A stretch of DNA of 64,000 bases from Lachnospiraceae bacterium (GCA_902363825.1 CABJBK010000005.1:1-64000), one strand, 5' to 3'. Numbered from the stretch's first letter, positions 50,396 through 61,918 are shown. Notes: generated from the letters alone by a model not told the origin. Numbers and translations are program-made.

Positions 50396-53300
50396 ATGGA
50401 AGCACAGGTAAATGAAAGCAACAGAACCGCGCAGGGTATGTATGATCCGCGGTTCGAGCATGACAACTGCGGTATCGGTGCTGTCGTAAATATCAAAGGC
50501 GTTAAGAGCCATGCGACAGTGGAAAACGCACTGAAGATCGTAGAGAACTTGAAGCACAGAGCAGGAAAGGACGCAGAAGGAAAGACCGGTGACGGTGTTG
50601 GTATCCTGTTACAGATCTCACATAAGTTCTTTACCAAGGCAGTAAAGCCGCTTGGTATCGAGCTGGGCGGAGAGAGAGACTACGGTATCGGTATGTTTTT
50701 CTTCCCGCAGGACGAGCTTGCACGCAATCAGGCAAAGAAGATGTTTGAAGTCATCATCGACAAAGAAGGCATGGAATTCCTCGGATGGAGAGAAGTGCCG
50801 ACCGACCCGACCAAACTTGGTAAAAAAGCGGTTGACTGTATGCCATGTATCATGCAGGCATTTGTAAGACGTCCGAAGGATGTTGCAAAGGGACTGGACT
50901 TCGACCGCAAGCTTTACGTTGCGCGCCGTGTATTTGAACAGAGTAATGATAATACCTATGTGGTTTCCTTATCCAGCCGTACGATCGTATACAAGGGTAT
51001 GTTCTTAGTGGATCAGCTGCGTATGTTTTTCGCGGATCTGCAGGACAAGGATTATGAATCCGCGATCGCCATGGTACACTCCCGTTTTTCAACGAACACA
51101 AATCCGAGCTGGGAGAGAGCGCATCCGAACCGTTTTATTGTACATAACGGTGAGATCAATACGATCCGTGGTAATGCCGATAAGATGTTGGCAAGAGAAG
51201 AGACCATGGAGTCCGATCACTTAAAGGGTGAGCTGCAGAAAGTCCTTCCGGTAGTAAATACCGAAGGTTCTGACTCGGCAATGTTGGATAACACACTGGA
51301 ATTCCTGGTAATGAGCGGTATGGATCTTCCACTTGCGGTTATGATCATGATCCCGGAACCGTGGTCGAACAACGCGCTGATGGCACAGAAAAAGAAAGAT
51401 TTCTATCAGTATTACGCGACCATGATGGAGCCGTGGGACGGACCTGCTTCCATTCTTTTCTGCGATGGCGATAAGATGGGTGCGGTACTTGACCGTAACG
51501 GCCTTCGTCCTTCCCGTTATTACATTACGGATGACGATCAGCTGATCCTTTCTTCCGAGGTCGGCGTACTGGATATCGATCCGACCAAGATCGTGGCGAA
51601 GGAGAGATTGAGACCGGGCAAGATGTTACTGGTAGATACGGTCGAAGGACGCGTGATCGATGATGAGGAATTAAAAGATTATTACGCAAGCCGTCAGCCG
51701 TATGGTGAGTGGCTTGACCGAAATCTGATCCAGTTAAAGGATTTAAAGATCCCGAATGAGCGTGTGCCGGAATACAAAAAAGAAGACCGCCAGAAAATGC
51801 AGAAGGCGTTCGGTTATACTTATGAATCCCTGCGTGATGTCATCCTTCCGATGGCAAAAAATGGTGGAGAGGGTACAGCAGCGATGGGTATCGATACTTC
51901 CCTCGCGGTACTTTCCAATGACCGTCAGCCGCTGTTTAACTATTTCAAACAGCTGTTCGCTCAGGTAACCAATCCGCCGATCGATTCCATCCGTGAGAAG
52001 ATCGTAACTTCCACAACCGTTTACATCGGTGAGGACGGAAACCTTCTCGAGGAAAAACCGATCAACTGTCAGGTGTTAAAGGTCAACAACCCGATCCTTA
52101 CCAATACCGACCTGATGAAGATCAAATCGATGAAAGTGGAAGGCTTTAAAGTTGTAGTTCTTCCTATTATATATTACAAGAATACGAGTCTGGAAAAAGC
52201 GATCGATCATCTCTTTGTAGAGGCGGATCGTGCATACCGTGACGGAGCAAACATTCTGATCCTCTCCGACAGAGGCGTGGATGAAAACCATGTGCCGATC
52301 CCGTCCTTACTTGCCGTATCCGCGTTACAGCAGCATCTGGTAAGCACCAAGAAGAGAACAGCGGTTGCGATGATCTTGGAGTCCGGGGAACCGAGAGAAG
52401 TTCATCATTTTGCGACGCTTTTGGGTTATGGTGCCTGTGCAATCAACCCGTACCTGGCACAGGATACGGTAAAGCAGTTAGTAGACGAGCATATGCTTGA
52501 CAAAGATTATTACGCTGCGATCGATGATTACAACAACGCAATCATGACCGGTATCGTAAAGATCGCGTCCAAGATGGGTATTTCCACGATCCAGTCTTAT
52601 CAGGGATCCAAGATCTTTGAAGCGATCGGTATCGACAAGGATGTAATTGACAAATATTTCACAAATACCGTGAGCCGTATCGGCGGAATCACTCTGGAAG
52701 ATATCCAGAACAATGTAAACGCACTGCATTCCGAAGCATACGATCCGCTCGGATTGGAGACAGACCTCACATTAGACAGTGTGGGACGTCATAAGATGAG
52801 AAGCGGAAGCGCACAGCACATTTACAATCCGCAGACCATCCATCTGCTGCAGCAGTCAACCAAGCGCGGCGATTATCAGATGTTCAAGCAGTATACGGAT
52901 CTTGTGGACAGCGAAGAGCGGCACATGAACATCCGCGGACTGATGGATTTCAATTATCCGAAAAAAGGTGTTCCGCTTGAAGAGGTTGAGAGCGTGGATT
53001 CCATTGTGACCAGATTTAAGACGGGCGCAATGTCCTACGGTTCTATTTCCAAAGAAGCGCATGAGACACTGGCGATCGCGATGAACCGTCTCCACGGTAA
53101 GTCAAATACCGGTGAAGGTGGTGAGGATCCGGATCGTATCGCAAGCAAGCACAGCAAGTTGGATCGCTGCTCTGCGATCAAACAGGTAGCATCCGGACGT
53201 TTCGGTGTTACCAGCCGTTACCTCGTAAGTGCGGAAGAGATCCAGATCAAGATGGCACAGGGCGCAAAGCCTGGTGAAGGCGGACATCTTCCGGGCAAAA

Positions 53301-54949
53301 AGGTATATCCGTGGATCGCAAAGACCAGACTTTCCACGCCGGGCGTGGCACTGATCTCCCCGCCGCCACATCATGATATCTATTCGATCGAAGATCTGGA
53401 GCAGCTGATCTACGATCTGAAGAATTCAAACCGTGACGCGAGAATTTCGGTAAAACTGGTATCTGAGGCAGGTGTTGGTACAGTAGCAGCCGGTGTCGCA
53501 AAGGCAGGAGCGCAGGTCGTACTGATCTCCGGTTATGACGGTGGTACCGGTGCGGCTCCGCAGAGTTCCATCCACAATGCGGGACTTCCGTGGGAGCTCG
53601 GGCTTTCCGAGACACATCAGACACTGATCATGAACGGACTGCGTAACAAGGTTCGTATCGAGACCGACGGTAAGCTGATGAGCGGACGTGATGTTGCGAT
53701 CGCGGCACTGCTCGGTGCAGAGGAATTCGGTTTCGCGACTGCACCGCTTGTAACAATGGGCTGTGTCATGATGCGTGTCTGCAACCTGGATACCTGTCCG
53801 GCAGGTATTGCGACACAGAATCCGGAACTGCGCAAACGTTTTGCGGGAAAACCGGAATATGTAGAAAACTTCATGCGCTTTATCGCGGAAGAACTGCGTG
53901 AATATATGGCAAAATTAGGTTTCCGTACCGTGGATGAGATGGTCGGAAGAAGTGATCTGTTAAAGGTTCGTGAGGATCTGGCAGGACATGAAAAAGAGAT
54001 CGATCTGTCCAAGATCTTAAATAACCCGTTTGCGGACGCAAAGCAGAAGGTTACCTTTGATCCGAAACAGGTATACGATTTTGAACTTGAAAAGACCAAG
54101 GATGAAAAAGTCCTCTTAAAACAGCTCGCGGGAGCGCTCGAAAAGGGCGAGAAGCGCAGCATTGACGTGGAAGTGACCAACACCGACCGTTCCTTTGGTA
54201 CGATCTTTGGTTCCGAGATCACAAAACGTTATGATGACAAGCTGGATGAGGATACCTTCATTATCAAATGTAACGGCGCTGGCGGACAGAGCTTTGGTGC
54301 GTTCATTCCGAAAGGACTGACCCTGGAACTCGTCGGCGACAGCAACGATTACTTCGGAAAAGGTTTATCCGGCGGAAAACTTGTGGTATATCCTCCGGCA
54401 GGTGTCAAGTTCAAAAAAGATAAAAATATCGTAATCGGTAACGTGGCATTGTACGGTGCGACCAGTGGGAAGGCATTTATCAACGGTGTTGCCGGTGAGA
54501 GATTCTGCGTGCGTAACTCAGGCGCTACCGCAGTCGTAGAAGGTGTCGGCGATCACGGATGTGAATACATGACCGGCGGACGTGTGGTAGTCCTTGGAAA
54601 GACCGGAAAGAACTTTGCGGCAGGTATGAGCGGCGGTATCGCGTATGTACTCGATGAAGATAACGATCTTTACACCCGCATGAACAAGGAGATGGTATTC
54701 TCCGAGGAAGTGACATCCAAGTATGATGTTATGGAATTAAAAGACATGATCAAAGAGCATGTCGCACTGACAAATTCGGAAAAAGGAAAAGCAATCTTAG
54801 ACAATTTCAGCGAGTATTTGCCGAAATTTAAAAAGATCATTCCGTATGATTACAACCGTATGATGATGGCGATCGTCCAGATGGAGGAAAAAGGTCTTTC
54901 TTCCGAACAGGCACAGATCGAAGCATTCTACGCAAATATGAAGAATTAG
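50396..54949 (+). CDS. gltB: Glutamate synthase large subunit
   Basis: A 1517-residue full-length glutamate synthase alpha chain. The glutaminase nucleophile is Cys25 in HDNCGIGAVV, exposed after removal of a 24-residue propeptide. Glutamine hydrolysis takes place in the N-terminal 400 residues, the FMN-binding synthase domain follows (GEGGEDPDRIASKHSKLDRC, SAEEIQIKMAQGAKPGEGG), with the 3Fe-4S site in CVMMRVCNLDTCPAGIATQ. The C-terminal beta-helix is rich in Gly. Glutamine and 2-oxoglutarate give two glutamates. It works with GltD, encoded 15 bases downstream. Confidence 0.97.
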   Translation: MEAQVNESNRTAQGMYDPRFEHDNCGIGAVVNIKGVKSHATVENALKIVENLKHRAGKDAEGKTGDGVGILLQISHKFFTKAVKPLGIELGGERDYGIGMFFFPQDELARNQAKKMFEVIIDKEGMEFLGWREVPTDPTKLGKKAVDCMPCIMQAFVRRPKDVAKGLDFDRKLYVARRVFEQSNDNTYVVSLSSRTIVYKGMFLVDQLRMFFADLQDKDYESAIAMVHSRFSTNTNPSWERAHPNRFIVHNGEINTIRGNADKMLAREETMESDHLKGELQKVLPVVNTEGSDSAMLDNTLEFLVMSGMDLPLAVMIMIPEPWSNNALMAQKKKDFYQYYATMMEPWDGPASILFCDGDKMGAVLDRNGLRPSRYYITDDDQLILSSEVGVLDIDPTKIVAKERLRPGKMLLVDTVEGRVIDDEELKDYYASRQPYGEWLDRNLIQLKDLKIPNERVPEYKKEDRQKMQKAFGYTYESLRDVILPMAKNGGEGTAAMGIDTSLAVLSNDRQPLFNYFKQLFAQVTNPPIDSIREKIVTSTTVYIGEDGNLLEEKPINCQVLKVNNPILTNTDLMKIKSMKVEGFKVVVLPIIYYKNTSLEKAIDHLFVEADRAYRDGANILILSDRGVDENHVPIPSLLAVSALQQHLVSTKKRTAVAMILESGEPREVHHFATLLGYGACAINPYLAQDTVKQLVDEHMLDKDYYAAIDDYNNAIMTGIVKIASKMGISTIQSYQGSKIFEAIGIDKDVIDKYFTNTVSRIGGITLEDIQNNVNALHSEAYDPLGLETDLTLDSVGRHKMRSGSAQHIYNPQTIHLLQQSTKRGDYQMFKQYTDLVDSEERHMNIRGLMDFNYPKKGVPLEEVESVDSIVTRFKTGAMSYGSISKEAHETLAIAMNRLHGKSNTGEGGEDPDRIASKHSKLDRCSAIKQVASGRFGVTSRYLVSAEEIQIKMAQGAKPGEGGHLPGKKVYPWIAKTRLSTPGVALISPPPHHDIYSIEDLEQLIYDLKNSNRDARISVKLVSEAGVGTVAAGVAKAGAQVVLISGYDGGTGAAPQSSIHNAGLPWELGLSETHQTLIMNGLRNKVRIETDGKLMSGRDVAIAALLGAEEFGFATAPLVTMGCVMMRVCNLDTCPAGIATQNPELRKRFAGKPEYVENFMRFIAEELREYMAKLGFRTVDEMVGRSDLLKVREDLAGHEKEIDLSKILNNPFADAKQKVTFDPKQVYDFELEKTKDEKVLLKQLAGALEKGEKRSIDVEVTNTDRSFGTIFGSEITKRYDDKLDEDTFIIKCNGAGGQSFGAFIPKGLTLELVGDSNDYFGKGLSGGKLVVYPPAGVKFKKDKNIVIGNVALYGATSGKAFINGVAGERFCVRNSGATAVVEGVGDHGCEYMTGGRVVVLGKTGKNFAAGMSGGIAYVLDEDNDLYTRMNKEMVFSEEVTSKYDVMELKDMIKEHVALTNSEKGKAILDNFSEYLPKFKKIIPYDYNRMMMAIVQMEEKGLSSEQAQIEAFYANMKN

Positions 54950-54964
54950 GGAGGGGACGCAAAG

Positions 54965-56458
54965 ATGGGAAAACCAACAGGATTTATGGATTATGAGAGA
55001 GAAACAGCAAAGGCGGTTTCACCAAAAGAGCGTATTAAGAACTTTAACGAGTTCCATACACCTCTCTCGAAAGAAGAACAGCAAAAACAGGGCGCACGCT
55101 GCATGAACTGCGGCGTTCCGTTCTGCCAGTCCGGCGAGATGATTTCGGGGATGGCTTCCGGCTGCCCGCTTCATAACCTCGTTCCGGAGTGGAATGATTT
55201 GGTATACAGCGGAAACTGGGAACAGGCTTATAACCGTTTAAAGAAGACCAATAACTTCCCGGAATTTACATCAAGAGTATGCCCGGCACTCTGTGAGGCG
55301 GCTTGTACCTGCGGCCACTGGGGCGATTCCGTTTCCGTAAAGGAAAACGAGCACGGGATCATTGAAAATGCCTATGAGCAGGGCTACGCGGCAGCAAAAC
55401 CGCCAAAGGTACGTACCGGAAAGAGAGTAGCAGTCGTAGGCTCAGGCCCGGCAGGACTTGCGGCAGCAGACCAGTTAAACAAACGTGGACATCAGGTTAC
55501 TGTATTTGAGCGTGATGACCGTGTGGGCGGACTGTTAATGTACGGTATCCCGAACATGAAGCTGCAGAAAGAAGTCATCGACCGCAAGATCAATGTCATG
55601 AAAGAAGAGGGCATTGAATTTGTGACCGGCGCAAATGTCGGAAAAGAAGTAAAGCCGGCAAAACTCTTAAAAGAATATGACCGCGTGATCTTAGCCTGCG
55701 GTGCGAAAAATCCGAGAGATATCAATGCACCGGGCAGAGACGCAAAGGGAATCTATTTTGCAGTGGATTTCTTATCCGCAACGACAAAAAGCCTTCTCGA
55801 CTCTGGTTTAAAGGACAACAAATATATTTCCGCGAAGGGTAAAAAAGTCGTGATCATCGGTGGCGGTGATACCGGAAATGACTGTGTCGGAACCTGTATC
55901 CGTCATGGTGCCGCTTCCGTGACACAGCTGGAGATGATGCCGAAGGCACCGGATACCCGTGCAGAGGACAATCCGTGGCCGGAGTGGCCGAAGGTCTGCA
56001 AGACAGATTACGGTCAGGAAGAAGCGATCGCGGTATTCGGACAGGATCCGCGTATCTACACTACGACAGTCAAAGAATTCTTAAAGGATAAGAACGGAAA
56101 TCTCTGCGGCCTTAAAGTCGTAAAGCTTGAGGGCAAAAAGGATGAGAAGACCGGCAGAATGCAGATGGTGGAGGTACCTGGTTCCGAGAGCAAGATGGAT
56201 GCAGACCTGGTACTCATCGCGGCAGGATTCCTCGGTACACAGAAATATGTGGCAGATGCTTTTGGTGTAGAGTTAAATCAGCGCACCAATGTGGCAACCG
56301 AAGCAGGAAAATACGCGACCAGCGTACCGAATGTATACACGGCTGGTGACATGCACAGAGGACAGTCCTTAGTTGTATGGGCAATCCGTGAGGGCAGAGA
56401 GGTAGCAAGAGAAGTAGATGAAAGTCTGATGGGTTACTCCTATCTGTCTGTACAGTAA
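54965..56458 (+). CDS. gltD: Glutamate synthase small subunit
   Basis: A 497-residue GltD-type beta subunit, taking electrons from NAD(P)H to the large subunit. The N-terminal cysteine clusters (CMNCGVPFCQSG near 46, SGCPLHNLVPEWNDLV near 66, RVCPALCEAACTCG near 100) bind two 4Fe-4S centres. The first dinucleotide fold is VVGSGPAGLAAADQL near 156 and the second VVIIGGGDTGNDCVGT near 296. The C-terminal NVYTAGDMHRGQSLVVWAI is the FAD end. Start ATG 54965 after GGGAGGGG. Confidence 0.97.
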   Translation: MGKPTGFMDYERETAKAVSPKERIKNFNEFHTPLSKEEQQKQGARCMNCGVPFCQSGEMISGMASGCPLHNLVPEWNDLVYSGNWEQAYNRLKKTNNFPEFTSRVCPALCEAACTCGHWGDSVSVKENEHGIIENAYEQGYAAAKPPKVRTGKRVAVVGSGPAGLAAADQLNKRGHQVTVFERDDRVGGLLMYGIPNMKLQKEVIDRKINVMKEEGIEFVTGANVGKEVKPAKLLKEYDRVILACGAKNPRDINAPGRDAKGIYFAVDFLSATTKSLLDSGLKDNKYISAKGKKVVIIGGGDTGNDCVGTCIRHGAASVTQLEMMPKAPDTRAEDNPWPEWPKVCKTDYGQEEAIAVFGQDPRIYTTTVKEFLKDKNGNLCGLKVVKLEGKKDEKTGRMQMVEVPGSESKMDADLVLIAAGFLGTQKYVADAFGVELNQRTNVATEAGKYATSVPNVYTAGDMHRGQSLVVWAIREGREVAREVDESLMGYSYLSVQ

Positions 56459-56475
56459 AATCAAAACAGAATGAG

Positions 56476-56517
56476 AAAAAGGATCGTTATCACAGAGCCT
56501 GTGATGCGGTCCTTTTT
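56476..56517 (+). terminator. Terminator after gltD
   Basis: An imperfect stem pairs AAAAAGGATCG with the GGTCCTTTTT arm and CACAG with CTGTG over a three-base loop, followed by a T-run. It ends just before a promoter. Confidence 0.82.
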
Positions 56518-56519
56518 CA

Positions 56520-56547
56520 TTGACAGGAGGGGAAATATCTGTAAAAT
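56520..56547 (+). promoter_or_regulatory. Promoter of the Cof-type HAD gene
   Basis: A consensus TTGACA (56520-56525), a 16-base spacer and TAAAAT (56542-56547). It starts two bases after the terminator. Confidence 0.65.
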
Positions 56548-56590
56548 AAAAAGAAGTGCAAAATAAATAAGAAAGTATAGAGAGAATAAG

Positions 56591-57379
56591 ATGAAAGCAG
56601 TATTTTTTGATATTGACGGAACAATCTGGGATGCGCATATGTGGATCCCGGAGAGTACAAAACGGGCGATCCGGGCATTGCGTGAAAACGGGCATCTGAC
56701 CTTTATCTGCAGTGGAAGGACACGCGCGTTCATTCAGGCGGAGGAACTTCTTGACCTGGGATTTGATGGTATTATCGCGGGATGCGGGACATATATTGAA
56801 GAGCATGGAAAAGAACTCTTTTATAAGAAGATCGAAGAACGGGAAGCAGAGCGTGTGCTTGCGATCTTCCGTTCCTGTCATATGCCGGTAGTCATGGAAG
56901 GAAAGAAGGATCTGTATCTGGATGCGGCAGAATTTGTGGGGGATGATTATCCGGACCGCATGCGAAAAGAGATCGGGGAACACCTGCTTCCGATCACCGG
57001 AAATGAGGGAAAGTGGGAGATCTCCAAGTTTTCCTGCGCGCTGCCGGATCCGGCGTATCAAAAGGCAGTTGAAGCATTGAAGGAGGACTATGAGATCCTG
57101 ATCCATGATGCCCCGGTTGCGGAATTTGTGCCAAAGGGATTCAGCAAAGCCTCCGGGATACAGAAAGCCTGCGAACTCTTCTCGATCGCGCGGGAAGATA
57201 CTTATGCGTTCGGAGACAGCGTGAACGACCTGGATATGTTGCGGTATGTCGCACATGGTGTGGCAATGGGAAATGGAACGAAAGAGGCAAAAGAGGCGGC
57301 GGACTATGTGACAACGGAATTAAAAGACGATGGGATCTATCAGGGTCTGCTGCATTATGGTCTGATCCGCGAAATATAA
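56591..57379 (+). CDS. HAD hydrolase, Cof type
   Basis: A 262-residue HAD protein of the Cof/class IIB group with a large C2 cap. Motif I is FFDIDGTIWDAHMW (5-18), motif II SGRTRAF near 41, and the late KGFSKASGIQ with FGDSVNDLDMLRYV near 215 holds the metal ligands. Such proteins act on sugar phosphates, flavin precursors or pyridoxal phosphate. Substrate unknown. It is a single-gene unit with its own promoter. Confidence 0.88.
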   Translation: MKAVFFDIDGTIWDAHMWIPESTKRAIRALRENGHLTFICSGRTRAFIQAEELLDLGFDGIIAGCGTYIEEHGKELFYKKIEEREAERVLAIFRSCHMPVVMEGKKDLYLDAAEFVGDDYPDRMRKEIGEHLLPITGNEGKWEISKFSCALPDPAYQKAVEALKEDYEILIHDAPVAEFVPKGFSKASGIQKACELFSIAREDTYAFGDSVNDLDMLRYVAHGVAMGNGTKEAKEAADYVTTELKDDGIYQGLLHYGLIREI

Positions 57380-57478
57380 AATAATCATAAAAATGAGAAA
57401 AGTAAGAAAAAGAGAGTAAAACATAAGAAAAAACGAGAATACGAGAGAAAAACACAAAAAAATAAAAAGAAATTCTGG
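57380..57478 (+). other. A-rich purine tract upstream of groES
   Basis: About 100 bases, mostly A and G on the plus strand (runs such as AAAAAGAGAG, CACAAAAAAATAAAAAGAAA). No gene. It could act as an upstream promoter element or bend DNA ahead of the groE promoter, and it lacks a clear terminator for the HAD gene before it. Confidence 0.4.
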
Positions 57479-57507
57479 TTGCACATTGAAAAGGAAAATC
57501 ATAATAT
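57479..57507 (+). promoter_or_regulatory. groESL promoter
   Basis: TTGCAC (57479-57484), 17-base spacer, TAATAT (57502-57507). The CIRCE operator begins 13 bases downstream. Confidence 0.65.
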
Positions 57508-57519
57508 ATGAATTATCAG

Positions 57520-57546
57520 TTAGCACTCAAATGAAATGAGTGCTAA
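57520..57546. promoter_or_regulatory. CIRCE element, HrcA operator
   Basis: A perfect CIRCE: TTAGCACTC (57520-57528), nine bases, GAGTGCTAA (57538-57546). It is the known binding site of the heat-shock repressor HrcA, showing that groESL here is HrcA-controlled. Confidence 0.98.
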
Positions 57547-57594
57547 TAACACAAAAATCGATAAAAAGCAGACTTGAATTAAGGAGGAATAAAA

Positions 57595-57879
57595 ATGAAA
57601 TTAGTACCATTAGGAGACAGAGTTGTATTAAAACAGCTTGAGGCAGAGGAAAAAACAAAATCAGGAATTATTCTTACCAGTGCAGCACAGGAAAAGCCGC
57701 AGGAAGCGGAAGTTGTTGCAGTAGGTCCTGGCGGAGTGGTAGACGGAAAAGAAGTTACCATGCAGGTCAAAGAAGGACAGAAAGTCATTTATTCTAAATA
57801 TGCGGGAACAGAAGTAAAACTCGACGGAAATGAGTATATCATCGTAAGACAGAGCGATATTCTCGCAGTAGTGGAATAA
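57595..57879 (+). CDS. groES: Co-chaperonin GroES
   Basis: A 94-residue GroES that caps the GroEL chamber. MKLVPLGDRVVLKQLEAEEK is the family start, and the mobile loop (KTKSGIILTSAAQEKPQEAE) is present. It is followed by groEL in one CIRCE-controlled operon. The ribosome site AAGGAGG is strong. Confidence 0.98.
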   Translation: MKLVPLGDRVVLKQLEAEEKTKSGIILTSAAQEKPQEAEVVAVGPGGVVDGKEVTMQVKEGQKVIYSKYAGTEVKLDGNEYIIVRQSDILAVVE

Positions 57880-57911
57880 GTTTAAAAAGTAAAAAATCAA
57901 GATAAAAATAA

Positions 57912-59552
<1,641 letters not shown>

Positions 59553-59587
59553 TCTGAAATTCATGGAATTACAGAAAGTTGAGATAC

Positions 59588-59625
59588 AAAGGGGTATCTG
59601 CACGATGCAGATGCCTCTTTCTTTT
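59588..59625 (+). terminator. Terminator after groEL
   Basis: A 15-bp stem with two G-U pairs: AAAGGGGTATCTGCA (59588-59602) with TGCAGATGCCTCTTT (59606-59620), CGA loop, then CTTTT. Confidence 0.92.
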
Positions 59626-59637
59626 GTTGGCGCCGTG

Positions 59638-59646
59638 TGCTAGAAT
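59638..59646 (+). promoter_or_regulatory. Extended -10 promoter of the dehydrogenase gene
   Basis: TGC plus TAGAAT (59641-59646) just 12 bases after the groEL terminator. The -35 region is poor. Ribosome site AAGGAGG at 59659. Confidence 0.45.
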
Positions 59647-59675
59647 GAATGGATGAAAAAGGAGGCGGACAAAAG

Positions 59676-60608
59676 ATGAAAGCGCTTGTATACAATGGAA
59701 AAACAGCGGAGTACCGGACGGACTATCCAAAGCCTGTGCCAAAAGAAAGAGAAAGCCTGGTTAAGATCCTGCTTGCGGCGGTATGCAACACGGATAAAGA
59801 GGTGCTTGCCGGATATAAACCGGATTTTACCGGGGTTATGGGACATGAATTTGTCGGCATCGTGGAGGCGTCAGACCGCCCGGAACTGATCGGAAAACGG
59901 GTGGTCGGTGAATTGAATCAGGCGTGTGGCCACTGTATTTACTGTAAAACGGGAAGACCAACACACTGCTCCACCAGAAAGGTCATAGGGCTGAATGAGA
60001 AGGACGGCTGTTTCGCGGAATATATGACGATCGCCACGGAGCTGCTGCATCCGGTTCCGGATGAACTTGAGACGGAGCGTGCAATCTTTACGGAGCCGCT
60101 GGCGGCGGCAGTAGAGCTGACCACGCAGGTTCATTTTGATGTGAAAAAGAACTGTGCCGTGATCGGTGACGGAAGGCTCGCGCTTATGATCACGGAGGTG
60201 CTTTCGCTTTACGGCATGGATCTTACGGTGATCGGCCATCATATGGAAAAACTGGAACGTTTTGCGCCTTATGCGAACGTGACGACCGAAGGAGAGCCGG
60301 AGGGCTACGAATATGTGGTGGATGCGACCGGAAGAGCGGAAGGATTAAAGAGCGCCATGCGCTATGTGAGAAAAAAGGGAATGATCGTCTTAAAAAGTAC
60401 CTATGCGGGGGACGCAAAGATCAATATGAGCGAGGTTGTTGTGAACGAGCTTACGATCGTCGGAAGCCGGTGCGGCCCGTTTGAGCCGGCGTTAAAACTT
60501 TTAAAACGCAGACTGATCGATCTGCCGGAGATCGAACTGCATGAACTTGCCGATTATGAAAACGCCTTTTCGTCACGCGCGTTTAAGGCGGGATTCCGGT
60601 TTGATTAG
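59676..60608 (+). CDS. Zinc-dependent alcohol dehydrogenase-family protein
   Basis: A 310-residue MDR-family protein, short for the group. Cys37 (AAVCNTD) and the GHEF motif (His57, Glu58) make the catalytic zinc site. Cys84, Cys87, Cys90 and Cys98 (CGHCIYCKTGRPTHC) bind the structural zinc. The Rossmann segment CAVIGDGRLALMITEVLSLY is near 158, a GDG variant of GxGxxG. The start ATG 59676 follows AAGGAGGCGG; an upstream in-frame ATG lies before the ribosome site. Substrate is unknown; it could be a polyol or sugar dehydrogenase, or a threonine dehydrogenase relative. Confidence 0.82.
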   Translation: MKALVYNGKTAEYRTDYPKPVPKERESLVKILLAAVCNTDKEVLAGYKPDFTGVMGHEFVGIVEASDRPELIGKRVVGELNQACGHCIYCKTGRPTHCSTRKVIGLNEKDGCFAEYMTIATELLHPVPDELETERAIFTEPLAAAVELTTQVHFDVKKNCAVIGDGRLALMITEVLSLYGMDLTVIGHHMEKLERFAPYANVTTEGEPEGYEYVVDATGRAEGLKSAMRYVRKKGMIVLKSTYAGDAKINMSEVVVNELTIVGSRCGPFEPALKLLKRRLIDLPEIELHELADYENAFSSRAFKAGFRFD

Positions 60609-60622
60609 CCCAAAATAAGAAA

Positions 60623-60651
60623 TGGACAAAACAGCAAATGCATGATAAAAT
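60623..60651 (+). promoter_or_regulatory. Promoter of the BMP transporter operon
   Basis: TGGACA (60623-60628), 17-base spacer, TAAAAT (60646-60651), followed by AGGAGG at 60678 before ATG 60691. Confidence 0.55.
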
Positions 60652-60690
60652 GGCTGTTGTTGTTAAAAATATTTTTCAGGAGGAAATATT

Positions 60691-61899
60691 ATGAAGAAGA
60701 AAGTAGTATCATTGATGCTTGTTGCAGCGATGGCATGCTCTATGGCAGCATGTGGATCATCCAATGCAGATGCGGGAAAAACAGATTCCGCAGCAGAGAG
60801 CACAACCGGTTCAGATTCCGCAGCTTCTACGGAAGCAGCGTCCACAGGAGAGACAGCAAATAACGCGTTAAAGATCGCGATCGTGAGCAGCCCGTCCGGT
60901 GTGGATGACGGTTCCTTTAACGAAGATAACTACAATGGTATCCAGAATTTCATCAAGGAGAATCCGGACAGCACCGTAACTCCGATCCAGGAGACAACCG
61001 GTGATACCGATGCGGCGGTTCAGGCAGTAGCTGATATCGTAGCAGATTACGATGTTATCGTATGTTGTGGATTCCAGTTCGCAGGAATCGGAACGATCGC
61101 GCAGGACAATCCGGATGTAAAATTCATCCTGGTAGATTCTTTCCCGACAGATGCAGACGGAAATACCATTGAAGCAGATAATATCTATGCAATGTGCTAT
61201 GCGGAGCAGGAAAGCGCCTTCTGTGCTGGTATGGCAGCAGCACTTGAGACACAGACCAACAAAGTTGCAGTTGTAAACGGAATCGCATATCCGTCCAACG
61301 TAGATTACCAGTATGGTTTTGAATGTGGTGTCAAATATGTCAATGAGACAGAAGGCAAGGATGTAGAATGTGTAGAACTTCCTTCCTATGCCGGAACAGA
61401 TGTCATGGGCAATGATGTAGGCGGAAACTATGTAGGTACTTTCGCAGACGAAGCAACCGGTAAAGTAGTAGGACAGGCACTGATCGATGAAGGTGTCGAT
61501 GTGATCTTAGTTGCGGCAGGCGGATCCGGAAACGGTGTGTTCACTGCAGCAAAAGAAGCAACAGATGTCAAAGTGATCGGCTGTGACGTTGACCAGTATG
61601 ATGACGGAGCAAACGGAGATTCCAACATCATCCTGACTTCCGCGATCAAGAACATGCATCTTACGGTATACAACGCACTGTGCGATATCGCAGCAGGAAA
61701 CTTTAAGGGCGGAAACGTAACTCTGCACGCAGATACCGATGCAACCGGATATGTCAGCGAAGAAGGCAGATGCCAGCTCTCCGCAGAAACGATCGACAAG
61801 ATCAATGCAGCATTTGATAAAGTAAAAGACGGAACCATCGTTCCGGCAGCAGATGCTACAGTAAATGATATTACTCCGGAAGATTTTGAAGTAAAATAA
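60691..61899 (+). CDS. BMP-family substrate-binding lipoprotein (nucleoside ABC transporter)
   Basis: A 402-residue lipoprotein. The signal peptide MKKKVVSLMLVAAMACSMAA ends in a lipobox with Cys21, the lipidated residue. A Ser/Thr/Ala linker (about 22-65) precedes the BMP domain, which begins ALKIAIVSSPSGVDDGSFNE and includes YDVIVCCGFQFAGIG, KFILVDSFPTDADG, VGQALIDEGVDVILVAAGGS and VIGCDVDQYDDG. BMP proteins bind purine nucleosides; this one feeds the ATPase and permease that follow. A strong short hairpin separates it from the ATPase gene, a usual way to make more binding protein. Confidence 0.92.
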   Translation: MKKKVVSLMLVAAMACSMAACGSSNADAGKTDSAAESTTGSDSAASTEAASTGETANNALKIAIVSSPSGVDDGSFNEDNYNGIQNFIKENPDSTVTPIQETTGDTDAAVQAVADIVADYDVIVCCGFQFAGIGTIAQDNPDVKFILVDSFPTDADGNTIEADNIYAMCYAEQESAFCAGMAAALETQTNKVAVVNGIAYPSNVDYQYGFECGVKYVNETEGKDVECVELPSYAGTDVMGNDVGGNYVGTFADEATGKVVGQALIDEGVDVILVAAGGSGNGVFTAAKEATDVKVIGCDVDQYDDGANGDSNIILTSAIKNMHLTVYNALCDIAAGNFKGGNVTLHADTDATGYVSEEGRCQLSAETIDKINAAFDKVKDGTIVPAADATVNDITPEDFEVK

Positions 61900-61918
61900 A
61901 GAAAAAAGTAAGAGTACG

